In this document: positions 1-8,040 of the stretch, in pieces | How positions within the stretch are numbered: the stretch's first letter is position 1 | Layout of the letters: each line of letters starts with the position of its first letter | NCBI RefSeq assembly: GCF_013177735.1 | Contig: NZ_WOEZ01000100.1 | Span: 1-47,354 of the forward strand | Reading direction: 5' to 3' | Length of the DNA stretch: 47,354 nt | DNA from: Paraburkholderia elongata | GTDB taxonomy: Bacteria; Pseudomonadota; Gammaproteobacteria; Burkholderiales; Burkholderiaceae | Notes under the pieces: model-generated | Databases searched by the model: none | Seen by the model: the letters and a program-made list of their open reading frames with translations, nothing else | Told to the model about the DNA's origin: nothing | Translations under genes and position numbers: made by a program

Positions 1-890
1 ACGTAACGGGCTTTGCCAGTCAGGGCATGCAACTCCCGAAGGATGGCGACTGCCTGTGTCGCGAGTGGCACTAGATGTTCGGTCTTGGTTTTCGTGACGA
101 GGTAGCGCCATTCGGCCTTGTCGAGGTCGAACTGTGCCCATTCGGCTTGCCTTAGCTCGCCGGGTCGAACGAACAGCATCGCTGCGAGTTTGAGCGCACA
201 GAGAACGGGAAAGGTGCCGGTGAACCCGTCGAATGCGCGCAGCATCTCGCCGACCTTGGCCGGTTCCGTGATCGAGGCGAAATGCTTAGTCTGCGCTGGC
301 GGGATCGCTTCCGACAAGTCTCGGGCCGGGTCGGCTTTGCAATACCCCTCCTTGATTCCATACCGGAACACTCGGCTGATTTCGCTGCGCAGGCGATGCG
401 CCGTGAATCTCGCGCCCCGACTGTCTACGCGCTTCAGCGCGGCCAGAATCTCGGGTGCGTCAATTTCGGCGATCGGCCGCTTGCCAAGCCAAGGGAAAGC
501 GTCAATCTTGAAGCGCGCCAGCGTCTTTTCGTGCTGTGCGGCTTCCACATAGGACCGGCGCTCGTCCATCCAGGCGAGCGCGACTGCCTCGAATGAGTTG
601 GTCGCGGCGATCCTGACGGCGCGCTTGTCCGCCTTCTTCGCTTCGCCGGGATCGATACCTGCCGCCAACTTTGCGCGGGCCTCGTCGCGCTTCTTGCGCG
701 CCGCTTGTAGCGACACGTCGGGGTACACCCCAAGAGCTAGCAATTTTTCCTTCCCGGCGGCGCGGTACTTAAGCCGCCAGTAGCGCTGTCCAGCGGGCGT
801 GACAAGCAGGAACAAGCCGCCACCGTCAAAAAACTTCTGCGGCTTCTCTCCGGGCTTGATGTTCCTGATCGCGGCGTCGGTAAGAGGCAT
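1..890 (-). CDS. Tyrosine-recombinase integrase, P4/DUF4102 type (3' end outside window)
   Basis: Site-specific recombinase that would integrate and excise a genomic island. About 296 residues are visible from the ATG at 890, and the frame stays open to base 1, so the C-terminal catalytic part is missing. Residues 1-90 form the N-terminal arm-binding domain of P4-like integrases (DAAIRNIKPGEKPQKFFDGG, then a GLFLLVTPAG strand). The core-binding domain follows. The first catalytic Arg is in the motif RPGELR, near residue 242. The gene faces away from tRNA-Leu and its start lies about 170 bp from the tRNA 3' end, the usual arrangement for an island using the tRNA 3' half as attachment site. The island therefore lies to the left. 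The later catalytic residues (HxxR, H, Y) cannot be checked. Confidence 0.9.
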   Translation of the reverse strand, partial: MPLTDAAIRNIKPGEKPQKFFDGGGLFLLVTPAGQRYWRLKYRAAGKEKLLALGVYPDVSLQAARKKRDEARAKLAAGIDPGEAKKADKRAVRIAATNSFEAVALAWMDERRSYVEAAQHEKTLARFKIDAFPWLGKRPIAEIDAPEILAALKRVDSRGARFTAHRLRSEISRVFRYGIKEGYCKADPARDLSEAIPPAQTKHFASITEPAKVGEMLRAFDGFTGTFPVLCALKLAAMLFVRPGELRQAEWAQFDLDKAEWRYLVTKTKTEHLVPLATQAVAILRELHALTGKARY

Positions 891-948
891 GGGGGTATCT
901 CGGTGTGGGGTACCGCAATTCGCGGCGCTTACCCCTAAAGATACCCCC
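891..948. promoter_or_regulatory. Inverted repeat just upstream of the integrase start
   Basis: A 10-bp perfect inverted repeat (gggggtatct at 891-900, agataccccc at 939-948) abuts the integrase start codon. A further copy of the ataccccc core follows at 951-958. Placed between the integrase gene and the tRNA attachment region, these could be recombinase arm-type sites or an autoregulatory operator. Their role is inferred from position only. Confidence 0.3.
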
Positions 949-994
949 GCATACCCCCGGTTTCCAGCGGATTAACCCGGAATGCAGTGGAATG

Positions 995-1029
995 AAAAAA
1001 CCCGCGAAGCCTAGGACTGTAGCGGGTTT
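995..1029 (-). terminator. Intrinsic terminator after tRNA-Leu
   Basis: Read on the minus strand, an 8-bp stem (AAACCCGC/GCGGGTTT) is followed by a run of T. It lies 34 bp beyond the 3' end of tRNA-Leu and fits termination of the tRNA transcript. The same structure would sit inside the integrase leader if that gene were transcribed from the tRNA side. Confidence 0.6.
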
Positions 1030-1062
1030 CTGGAATTTTCTGGAACTATACGGAACATTTCT

Positions 1063-1148
1063 TGGTGCCCAGGGCCGGAATCGAACCGGCACGCCTTGCG
1101 GCGGGGGATTTTGAGTCCCCTGCGTCTACCAATTTCACCACCTGGGCA
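1063..1148 (-). tRNA. tRNA-Leu (anticodon CAA)
   Basis: An 86-nt class II tRNA with encoded CCA. The acceptor stem TGCCCAG pairs with CTGGGCA. The anticodon stem GGGGA/TCCCC encloses the loop CTCAAAA, giving anticodon CAA (reads UUG). A long variable arm and a GGTTCGAATCC T-arm are present. The 3' end faces the integrase gene at 1-890, so this tRNA is the probable attachment site of that island. Confidence 0.95.
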
Positions 1149-1253
1149 GGTCTTGCAGCGCACGCGTCAGATTCTGGCGCGCGGCGAAGACGCAGATTAT
1201 GGCGGAAAATTCGACGGCGGGCAAGCCGGTTGCCTTCTTCGCGTGCTCACCCG

Positions 1254-2639
1254 TCAAACCGTGCGTGAAAACCGTTCGAGCGTCTGCTCGCTGAGATACC
1301 GGTCGAACACCATCGCGATGTTACGCACGAGCATGCGTCCGGCCATCTGCACTTCGAGCTTGCTGCCGCTCACCGACACGAGTCCGTCCTGCTCGAAGCC
1401 GCGCAAGCGCTCCAGTTCCGGTTCGAACGTGTCGGCGAAGCGGATGCCGTACGCGGCTTCGAATTCATCGAAGCGCAGCTCCAGATTGCACATCAATTGC
1501 GTGATCACATCGCGACGCAGACGGTCGTCCGCCGTGAGACGCACGCCGCGTGTGATTGCGAGCTTGCCCGTCTCGATTGCCGCGGCATAGCCGGCCAGGT
1601 CCTTGACGTTCTGCGCGTACACGTCGCCGACCTTGCCGATCGACGACGCGCCGAAGCCGATCAGATCGCATTCCGCGCGCGTGCTGTACCCCTGGAAATT
1701 CCGATGCAATGTACGTTGCGCTTGCGCGCGCGCGAGTTCGTCGGTGGGCAGCGCGAAATGGTCCATGCCGATGTAGACATAGCCCGCGCCCGTGAGCCGC
1801 TCGACCACCCGTTGCAGGATCGTGAGGCGCATGGCAGGCGAGGGCAGCGTGGCCTCATCCATCTGCCGTTGCATCTTGAAGAGCTGCGGCATGTGCGCAT
1901 ACGCGAACACCGAAAGGCGGTCGGGCGCGAGCTCGATCATCGTGTCGAGCGTGCGGCTGAAACTGTCGACTGTTTGATGCGGCAGCCCATAAATCAGGTC
2001 GACGCCGATCGAGTGGAACCCTGTGTCACGCGCGGCTTGCATCACCGACGCGGTCATCTCGAGCGGCTGAATGCGATTGATCGCCTGCTGCACCACCGGA
2101 TCGAAATCCTGCACGCCGAGACTGAGCCGGTTGAAGCCCAGCGTGCGCAAATGCGCAATGGTCCCGGGTGACGCTTCGCGCGGATCGACTTCGATGGAAT
2201 ATTCGCCTTCGGTATCGGGCAGCAACGTGAAGTGCTCGCGTGCCGCTGCCATCAGTTCCGCCATTTCATCGTGTGACAGGAACGTGGGGGTGCCACCGCC
2301 CCAATGCAATTGCGACACGGGGCGCCGCGTGTCGAAACACGCCGCCTGCAAGGCCATTTCGCGCTTCAGGTGCTCGACGTAAGGACGCGCGTGCGCGCGG
2401 TTTTTCGTGGCGACCTTGTTGCAACCGCAGTAGAAGCACACGGTGTCGCAAAAGGGGATGTGGAAGTACAGGGAGAGGCCAGTGGAGCAAGCGCCTGGAT
2501 CGGCGGCGGCGCGCAAATAGTCGGCGGGATCGAATGCGTCGCGGAACTGCAAGGCGGTCGGATAGGACGTATACCGAGGACCGTTCGCGTTGTATTTGGC
2601 GAGCAGGTCGGGGCGGAATAGCGTGTTGGCGGTGGTCAT
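1254..2639 (-). CDS. hemN: Oxygen-independent coproporphyrinogen III dehydrogenase
   Basis: Radical-SAM enzyme that converts coproporphyrinogen III to protoporphyrinogen IX without oxygen in heme synthesis, in the cytoplasm. The product is 461 residues, normal for HemN. The cluster motif is HIPFCDTVCFYCGCNK, with Cys64, Cys68, Cys71 and Cys73. It is preceded by the typical N-terminal signature NGPRYTSYPTALQF, and GGGTPTFL (SAM-binding glycine motif) follows. The start is the ATG at 2639, beginning MTTANTLF. The frame continues upstream to 2918, but that extension has no HemN features and overlaps the divergent gene at 2872. Upstream, the intergenic region is shared with the divergent YkgJ-type gene. 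I found no convincing FNR box there, although anaerobic control is common for this family. Confidence 0.95.
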   Translation of the reverse strand: MTTANTLFRPDLLAKYNANGPRYTSYPTALQFRDAFDPADYLRAAADPGACSTGLSLYFHIPFCDTVCFYCGCNKVATKNRAHARPYVEHLKREMALQAACFDTRRPVSQLHWGGGTPTFLSHDEMAELMAAAREHFTLLPDTEGEYSIEVDPREASPGTIAHLRTLGFNRLSLGVQDFDPVVQQAINRIQPLEMTASVMQAARDTGFHSIGVDLIYGLPHQTVDSFSRTLDTMIELAPDRLSVFAYAHMPQLFKMQRQMDEATLPSPAMRLTILQRVVERLTGAGYVYIGMDHFALPTDELARAQAQRTLHRNFQGYSTRAECDLIGFGASSIGKVGDVYAQNVKDLAGYAAAIETGKLAITRGVRLTADDRLRRDVITQLMCNLELRFDEFEAAYGIRFADTFEPELERLRGFEQDGLVSVSGSKLEVQMAGRMLVRNIAMVFDRYLSEQTLERFSRTV

Positions 2640-2871
2640 GGGGCGCTCGGGTTTGACAGCCACCCTTGAAGAGGCACGAACCGGCGGGTACTCGCGACCG
2701 GATCGAACAGCGCAAACGCCTCTTGAGCGTGGCCTTTCGTATCCATCAAGTTTACGTGAGCGACCCTCTGCCGGATTGTGTAAAAAGGTCGCACGGGATG
2801 CGATGGCACAATGCGGGTCTGGCGTTGCGTTGCCTGTTGTGTTGCTTCTTTTCGAGTTCAGGAAAAATGTC

Positions 2872-3201
2872 GTGAGTGATGTGCCGAACAGCGTTCTGAA
2901 GCGCGAGTCCCCGTTCAATGTGGCCGGTCATGCGTGCCGCCCCGATTGCGGCGCGTGCTGTATCGCACCGTCGATTTCGAGCCCAATCCCGGGCATGCCG
3001 AACGGCAAGCCGGCGGGCGTGCGCTGCGTGCAGCTCGGCGACGACTTGCGCTGCGCGATCTTCGGTCAGCCGGAGCGGCCGGCGTGTTGTTCCGGTCTGC
3101 AACCGCAGACGGACATGTGCGGCGCAAGCCGCAGCGAAGCGCTCGCGTGGCTCACCCAACTGGAAACGCAGACTCAACCGCAACCGGCGGTGCGCCGATA
3201 G
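2872..3201 (+). CDS. YkgJ-type cysteine-cluster protein
   Basis: A 109-residue protein with many cysteines in the order expected for the YkgJ family (putative zinc or iron-sulfur binding). The segment HACRPDCGACC is followed by later Cys residues in VRCVQLGDDLRCAIF, RPACC and DMCGA. The biochemical role of the family is not established. I chose the GTG at 2872, giving VSDVPNSV, because an AGGA-like ribosome site lies about 9 bp upstream and the conserved part begins soon after. Upstream in-frame ATGs would add a poorly supported hydrophobic stretch. It is divergent from hemN and followed by the lipoprotein gene at 3292. Confidence 0.8.
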   Translation: MSDVPNSVLKRESPFNVAGHACRPDCGACCIAPSISSPIPGMPNGKPAGVRCVQLGDDLRCAIFGQPERPACCSGLQPQTDMCGASRSEALAWLTQLETQTQPQPAVRR

Positions 3202-3291
3202 CCGCTTGAACGATTCCGCCATGCCGTCCGCTCAGACAGGCACAACCCAACGTAACCGCATGCTCGAGAAGGCTTCCACAGGAGATTTCGC

Positions 3292-3885
3292 ATGACTCGA
3301 CCCGCTGCGCCGACCCGGCGCCGCTTCCTGCTTGCAGCGCTGACAGGCTGCACCGCGCTTGGCATCACCGTGTCGCTGTCGGCCTGCGCAACGCCGATCT
3401 TTCCGTTCATCCCCTCGCATTACACGTTCTCGCAACAGCAGGTGCAGGACGCGGTGCAGCGCAAATTCCCGTATCAACGCACGGTTTCGCAGGTGTTCGA
3501 TGTCTCGCTGACCAATCCGGTGGTCGGCTTCCTGCCGGACGCGAACCGCGTCTCGGTGAAGCTCGACGCGCGGCTCGTGAGCCCATTCATGCCGCAACCA
3601 GTCGACGGTGTTTTCACGCTGTCGAGCGAGCTGGCCTACGACGCCGCCAGCAAGTCGGTCGTGCTGAAGTCGCCGAACGTCGACAACGTCAGCGTGAGCG
3701 GGCAGGCACAGGCTTACACGCAGCAGATCAACGCCGCGGCGGCCGTGCTCGCCACGCAGTTGCTGACCAACTATCCGATCTACACGTTCAAGCCCGAACA
3801 GTTGCAATTTGCCGGGGTGAATTACGAACCCGGTACAATCACCATCCTTACAAACGGCATACGCGTGCAAATCGTCGAGAAATGA
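3292..3885 (+). CDS. DUF1439 (YceB-like) lipoprotein
   Basis: A 197-residue envelope protein. The N terminus has a twin-Arg-like RRRFLLAALTG run, a hydrophobic stretch, and a lipobox LSAC ending near Cys36, so export and lipidation are predicted. The rest resembles the YceB/DUF1439 family: SHYTFSQQQVQDAVQRKFPY near the start, LTNPVVGFLPDANRVSVKLD, then a C-terminal YPIYTFKPEQLQFAGV segment. The fold is related to lipid-binding SMP/BPI-like folds, but the cargo is unknown. An 81-bp gap separates it from uppP on the same strand, so co-transcription is possible. Confidence 0.8.
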   Translation: MTRPAAPTRRRFLLAALTGCTALGITVSLSACATPIFPFIPSHYTFSQQQVQDAVQRKFPYQRTVSQVFDVSLTNPVVGFLPDANRVSVKLDARLVSPFMPQPVDGVFTLSSELAYDAASKSVVLKSPNVDNVSVSGQAQAYTQQINAAAAVLATQLLTNYPIYTFKPEQLQFAGVNYEPGTITILTNGIRVQIVEK

Positions 3886-3966
3886 CGCTGCGCGCGGCCG
3901 GCAGGGCCGCGCGCGCACCGTGCTGACCCTGTTCGTTTCGACTATCTACAGCGACGAGGGTCACGG

Positions 3967-4803
3967 ATGGACTGGCTACTGGCTTGCAAGGCGCTGATTC
4001 TGGGCGTCGTCGAAGGGTTGACGGAATTTTTGCCGGTGTCGAGCACCGGTCATTTGATCGTTGCAGGCAGTCTGCTCAATTTCACGGATGACCACGCGAA
4101 AACCTTCGATGTCGTAATCCAGCTCGGCGCGATTCTGGCTGTGTGCTGGGAGTTTCGCCGCCGCATCGCCAGCGTGGTGGCCGGCTTGCCCAGCCGGCCC
4201 GACGCGAGACGCTTTACGCTGAACGTGATCATCGCGACGATTCCGGCGGTCGTACTCGGCTTGCTGTTCGAGAAGGCCATCAAGGCGGCGCTGTTTTCAC
4301 CGGTGCCGGTCGCGTTCGCTCTGGTGGCGGGCGGGGTGGTGATCCTGTGGGCGGAAGCGCGACAGCGCGCGCGAGGCGACGCGGCGGCGCGCGTTCAGAG
4401 CGTCGACGATTTGAGCCCGCTGGATGCGTTGAAAGTCGGCCTTGCTCAATGTTTCGCGCTGATCCCGGGCATGTCGCGTTCGGGTTCGACGATCATCGGC
4501 GGGATGCTGTTTGGCCTCGAACGGCGCGTCGCTACGGAGTTTTCTTTCTTCCTCGCGATTCCGATCATCTTCGGCGCGACGGCCTACGAACTCTATAAAG
4601 ACTGGCATTTACTGTCCGCCGACGCGCTTGGCAGTTTCGCGCTCGGCTTCGTGGCGGCCTTCGTCAGCGCCTTTGCCTGCGTGCGCTGGCTGCTGCGCTA
4701 TATCTCCGCGCACGATTTCACCGTGTTCGCGTGGTACCGGATTGGTTTCGGATTGTTGATTCTGCTGGTCGGCTATAGCGGCGCATTGAGCTGGACGGAC
4801 TGA
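3967..4803 (+). CDS. uppP: Undecaprenyl-diphosphatase
   Basis: Integral inner-membrane phosphatase that recycles undecaprenyl pyrophosphate to the monophosphate carrier used for peptidoglycan and other surface polymers; its overproduction gives bacitracin resistance. The product is 278 residues, typical for UppP/BacA. Both signature motifs are visible: EGLTEFLPVSSTGHL (residues 16-30) and the later PGMSRSGSTI loop. Multiple hydrophobic helices cover the rest. The ATG follows a GAGG-like ribosome site (acgagggtcacgg). A bidirectional terminator lies 24 bp after the stop. Confidence 0.95.
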   Translation: MDWLLACKALILGVVEGLTEFLPVSSTGHLIVAGSLLNFTDDHAKTFDVVIQLGAILAVCWEFRRRIASVVAGLPSRPDARRFTLNVIIATIPAVVLGLLFEKAIKAALFSPVPVAFALVAGGVVILWAEARQRARGDAAARVQSVDDLSPLDALKVGLAQCFALIPGMSRSGSTIIGGMLFGLERRVATEFSFFLAIPIIFGATAYELYKDWHLLSADALGSFALGFVAAFVSAFACVRWLLRYISAHDFTVFAWYRIGFGLLILLVGYSGALSWTD

Positions 4804-4827
4804 GTCTCCGCTGTCTTTCGAGTGATG

Positions 4828-4858
4828 AAAAAAGGTCCGCGTTTGCGGACCTTTTTTC
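4828..4858. terminator. Bidirectional intrinsic terminator between uppP and trmB
   Basis: A long perfect stem, AAAAAAGGTCCGC-gttt-GCGGACCTTTTTT, lies between the convergent ends of uppP and trmB. It has A/T runs on both sides and so can work on either strand. Confidence 0.9.
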
Positions 4859-4887
4859 TTCTGGCGGGCGAGGGATGGCGTCCGGTT

Positions 4888-5676
4888 TTACGCCGCGCCG
4901 CGCTTCCTGAACACCAGATCCCACACACCATGTCCGAGCCGTAGCCCACGGCGTTCGAACTTCGTCACCGGACGATATTCGGGGCGCGGCGCGTAGCCGT
5001 CGGCGGTATTTTCCAGAGCGGGATCGGCGCCCAGTACTTCGAGCATCTGCTCGGCGTAGTTTTGCCAGTCGGTCGCGCAATGCAGATACGCGCCCGGCTT
5101 CAGGCGCGAAACCAGCAACGCGACGAACTTCGGCTGGATCAGCCGGCGCTTATGGTGGCGCGCCTTGTGCCAAGGGTCCGGAAAGAAGATATGAACGCCG
5201 TCGAGGCTGTCCGGCGCGATCATCTGCTCGAGCACTTCGACCGCGTCGTGTTGAATGATGCGGATGTTCGACAGCGCCTGCTCGCCCATCAGCTTCAGCA
5301 GTGCGCCGACGCCGGGCTCGTGCACTTCGACGCCGAGGAAGTCGTCGTCGGGACGGTGCGAGGCGATCTCCGCGGTGGTCGCGCCCATTCCGAAGCCGAT
5401 TTCCAGCACACGCGGCGCCGCACGGCCGAACACGCTATTCCAGTCGGGTTGCTGCGGTGTGAAGGGCACGACGAAACGCGGGCCGAGTTCGTCCATCGCG
5501 CGGCGCTGGCCGGTCGACACGCGACCCGCACGCGTGACAAAGCTGCGGATGCGGCGTCGATGCAAGGCTTCTTCTTGTGGAGCGTCGGACTCGGCATGGG
5601 CCGGTTGGTCTTCAGCTTCGGTGGAAAGCGGCGGAAGTTCGTCCGGCAGGCCGGCGTCGTTTGGATCGTGGATCAT
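4888..5676 (-). CDS. trmB: tRNA (guanine-N7-)-methyltransferase
   Basis: SAM-dependent enzyme that makes 7-methylguanosine at position 46 of many tRNAs. With the ATG at 5676 (MIHDPNDAG) the product is 262 residues. The SAM-binding motif is VLEIGFGMGATTAEIA. The family motif FFPDPWHKARHHKRRL contains the catalytic/substrate residues, and TDWQNYAEQM follows near the C terminus. The first 60 or so residues are an acidic, poorly conserved extension, common in Burkholderia homologues as far as I know. An upstream in-frame start at 5754 would add a basic tail of little support. It converges on uppP. Confidence 0.93.
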   Translation of the reverse strand: MIHDPNDAGLPDELPPLSTEAEDQPAHAESDAPQEEALHRRRIRSFVTRAGRVSTGQRRAMDELGPRFVVPFTPQQPDWNSVFGRAAPRVLEIGFGMGATTAEIASHRPDDDFLGVEVHEPGVGALLKLMGEQALSNIRIIQHDAVEVLEQMIAPDSLDGVHIFFPDPWHKARHHKRRLIQPKFVALLVSRLKPGAYLHCATDWQNYAEQMLEVLGADPALENTADGYAPRPEYRPVTKFERRGLRLGHGVWDLVFRKRGAA

Positions 5677-5812
5677 TGTCGATGCTGCTACAAGGGTGAG
5701 GGCTTGGCGGCTTGCATGGCGTGTTGCGAGGCGCCTTTTGCGCTTGCGCGGCACGGGCCGCAGTTCGCGGGCGCGGTTCGCTCGAATCGCTATGCCAGGC
5801 CGCTGCCACTAC

Positions 5813-5935
5813 AAAAAAGCCGCCTTCGTGGGAGGCGGCTCGTGCTGGATTCTGCTGACGGCTCAGCAGGAAGGTGGAGCGGGTGTTGCAAGTGCGCGTA
5901 AGGTAGCACACCCGAAAAGGGTGCGTCCAGACGGT
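5813..5935 (-). ncRNA. Candidate small RNA with three hairpins and terminator
   Basis: No gene is convincing between trmB and 6062. On the minus strand, three perfect hairpins follow one another within about 115 nt. They are a CACCC/GGGTG stem (5909-5923), a CTGCTGA/TCAGCAG stem with tetraloop (5852-5869), and an AGCCGCCT/AGGCGGCT stem (5818-5840) followed by six T, i.e. an intrinsic terminator. No upstream minus-strand gene needs this terminator, since the next genes to the right are on the plus strand. A non-coding transcript is the simplest reading. A short ORF also crosses the region, but its frame runs through the terminator. Promoter and 5' end are not defined. Confidence 0.4.
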
Positions 5936-6061
5936 GGCCGGCTGGAAGGGGTCCTAAGATCGGCATCAAGATTACGTTTTCATAACCGCGCTCGCCATTC
6001 GTATGATTTAATCGCGTTGTAAGCCATCCCGTTGCAACGATTATCAAAACGAAAATCCATT

Positions 6062-6445
6062 ATGGGCAAACACGCACACAATCATCGTCAGGCAAAACCC
6101 GCCAAAATGGGTTGGGTCGCTATCGATCCCACCACGGTTCCGACTACCTCCCAGAATGCACTCCGCAAAGCAATGGGCATTGAAGGCGTTCCGCTTACGC
6201 AATTCAACGATCTACTGTGGCTTATGGCGCAGGAGTCGAGCGGCGTGGTGAACGTGCGCAATGGCAAGTCGTCCGCACGTGGGCTTTATCAGTTGCTGCG
6301 GCCCCAATATGAATTGAATCCAAATGGCGAAAAATCTTTCGGGAATGCAGTTGAAGAATGTCAGGGCGGGATTCGCTATATTCTCGGGCGGTATCACACC
6401 GCTGCATCCGCGTGCCTGGTATGGGAAGCAAACCACTGGTGTTGA
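6062..6445 (+). CDS. Small lysozyme-fold (Apf/SLT-like) protein
   Basis: A 127-residue protein starting at the ATG at 6062 (MGKHAHNHRQAKP). The central part reads like a compact transglycosylase: QFNDLLWLMAQESSGVVNV has the helix-Glu-Ser motif, with the Glu as likely acid, and SSARGLYQLL gives the GLxQ motif. The C terminus, YHTAASACLVWEANHWC, resembles the end of aggregation-promoting-factor and phage lysozyme-like domains. There is no clear signal peptide. The next gene starts 3 bp after the stop, suggesting a two-gene unit. Target and role are unknown. Phage or contact-toxin origin is possible. Confidence 0.65.
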   Translation: MGKHAHNHRQAKPAKMGWVAIDPTTVPTTSQNALRKAMGIEGVPLTQFNDLLWLMAQESSGVVNVRNGKSSARGLYQLLRPQYELNPNGEKSFGNAVEECQGGIRYILGRYHTAASACLVWEANHWC

Positions 6446-6448
6446 GAA

Positions 6449-6928
6449 TTGAAAAAGTTTCTATTGATGAGCTTCGTTTCTGCCATGTGCTGGATGGGCG
6501 TCGCGCAAGCCGCTGATGCCGGCGCGCCGCGCTTTGAAGATTTCGCGGTGAGCGACACATTTGCGGGCAAAGCGGCGAAAGTGCGACTCGTGTCCGCGGA
6601 CGACAAGGAATATGCGACGCGTATCCGCGAAGCCAGCCGGCAGAAGCCGAATTTCGCTGGGCACTATGTGCTGGCGAACTGGGACTGCGGGGCGTCCTGC
6701 GTGTCCACTGTGGCGATCGACGCGAAGACCGGGCGCGTTACGTGGCTGCCTTTTACAGTCTGCTGCTGGGACGTGGATGTGAAGGAGCCGATCGAATTCC
6801 GGCGCGACAGCCGCCTCGTGGTGGTTCACGGCAGCAGGAATGAAGAGGGTGGCGGGACGTACTACTACGCGTTGGATAAAGACGGTTTCAAGCTGGTCAA
6901 GGTGGTCGAGAAGGCTGCGAAGAACTAG
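6449..6928 (+). CDS. Secreted protein of unknown function (TTG start)
   Basis: A 159-residue protein with a clear signal peptide: basic KK, a hydrophobic core, and a probable cleavage after VAQA near residue 21. The start is a TTG at 6449, three bases after the previous stop. The first ATG (6467) would remove the basic start of the signal peptide, so TTG is preferred. The mature part has Cys residues in NWDCGASCVST and TVCCWD, likely disulphide-forming, and a YYYALDKDGFKLVK C-terminal strand. I do not recognise the family with certainty. Tight coupling to the lysozyme-like gene suggests a related envelope job, for example an immunity or accessory protein, but that is a guess. Confidence 0.7.
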   Translation: MKKFLLMSFVSAMCWMGVAQAADAGAPRFEDFAVSDTFAGKAAKVRLVSADDKEYATRIREASRQKPNFAGHYVLANWDCGASCVSTVAIDAKTGRVTWLPFTVCCWDVDVKEPIEFRRDSRLVVVHGSRNEEGGGTYYYALDKDGFKLVKVVEKAAKN

Positions 6929-7102
6929 AGGGAATAAGCGCAATGGCGTGTTGAACACCGGGTGGGCTCATCGCGCGATTGTGCGACTTCCTGAATGACA
7001 GGCGAGGAGTACGTAGCGGGTGGGAAATGCAGCAATGTGCGGCAGATTCAGATCCTTCCGCGAAGCCACCTGGTCAATCGCCAGGCTGGCTGAAAAAGAA
7101 TC

Positions 7103-7176
7103 TGGAGCGGGCGATGGGAATCGAACCCACGGCTCTAGCTTGGGAAGCTAGGGTATTACCATTATACGACGCCCGC
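7103..7176 (-). tRNA. tRNA-Gly (anticodon CCC)
   Basis: A 74-nt tRNA with encoded CCA. The acceptor GCGGGCG pairs with CGCCCGC. The anticodon stem CTAGC/GCTAG encloses the loop TTCCCAA, giving anticodon CCC. The T-arm is GTGGG/TTCGATT/CCCAT. It lies downstream of the YggT gene on the same strand. Confidence 0.95.
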
Positions 7177-7261
7177 AGAGCGCACAATTCTACTCGGGAA
7201 GGGGCGGTTAGCGCAAATCGCGCCGCCACCGCCCTTGCCAGCAAGGTGTACGGAGCGCCGT

Positions 7262-7825
7262 TCAGATCACGAAGTAGGTCAACTGAACGGCCGCACGCGT
7301 CACCACCATCAGCAGCACCTGCACGATCACGAACAGCAGAATCGGCGAGAGGTCGATGCCGCCGAGTTGCGGCACCACGCGGCGCAGCGGATTCAGGAAC
7401 GGCGCGGTCAACTGGTACAGGATCGGCATGGCCGGCGAGCGCGGATTGAGCCACGACAGCAGCGCCATCAGGATCGTCATCCAGATGATCAGATTCAGCG
7501 CCCACTTGATGACCGTCAGCACGGCGACGATCAGCAGCGTCGGGACAAGCGTAAGCGGGTCGGCGCCCGTGAGCACCACCATCAGCACCACATAAACGAT
7601 TGACGCAAGCAGCGCTGCGACCAGGCTCGCCCAGTCGATGCTGCGGGTGCTGTGCAGGATGTGCCGCAAGGGCAGCACGATCCAGTTGGTGACTTGCAGC
7701 ACGGCGTTCGTAACGGGGTTGTACGGCGGCATGCGCACGACCTGCAGCCATGCGCGCAACAGCAACGCGGCGCCGAACAGCGTAAAGACGGTATTGAGCA
7801 GAAAACGGGCGATATCGCCAAACAT
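7262..7825 (-). CDS. YggT family membrane protein
   Basis: A 187-residue integral membrane protein with two YggT repeats. Each repeat has paired hydrophobic helices and a conserved P-rich loop: RMPPYNPVTNAVLQVTNWIV in the first half and NPRSPAMPILYQLTAPFLNP in the second, followed by LRRVVPQLGGIDLSPIL. YggT proteins lie in the inner membrane. Links to osmotic stress, cell division or chloroplast-type thylakoid organisation are reported for the family, but the exact role is unsettled. The stop is 86 bp from tRNA-Gly. Confidence 0.9.
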   Translation of the reverse strand: MFGDIARFLLNTVFTLFGAALLLRAWLQVVRMPPYNPVTNAVLQVTNWIVLPLRHILHSTRSIDWASLVAALLASIVYVVLMVVLTGADPLTLVPTLLIVAVLTVIKWALNLIIWMTILMALLSWLNPRSPAMPILYQLTAPFLNPLRRVVPQLGGIDLSPILLFVIVQVLLMVVTRAAVQLTYFVI

Positions 7826-8040
7826 CTCGTGTCCTTATCCTTCGGATGGCGGCCGTCGATCGGCCGCGGGGTGCCGGCGTTGACCGATCGGTCCGCCGGC
7901 GGTTTCATTTGGATTGCCTGCGCCGTTCCCGCGGGAGGGCGCGTTACGCGTCAAAGTGGGGACGCGGTGGATCAATTTCCAGATGGCCGAGTCAGGCTAA
8001 TCGGCAAACTGCATGCCGCCAAGCCACACCCGGCGGGGTA

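Noticed and set aside
1149..1253. Terminator for hemN
   Set aside because: No hairpin with T-run found between hemN and tRNA-Leu.
1465..2656. Several long plus- and minus-strand ORFs overlapping hemN
   Set aside because: Arg-rich or Ala-rich shadow frames of a GC-rich gene, with no domains; hemN explains the region.
2640..2871. FNR box upstream of hemN
   Set aside because: Only a half-site-like ATCAA is present; no TTGAT-N4-ATCAA palindrome.
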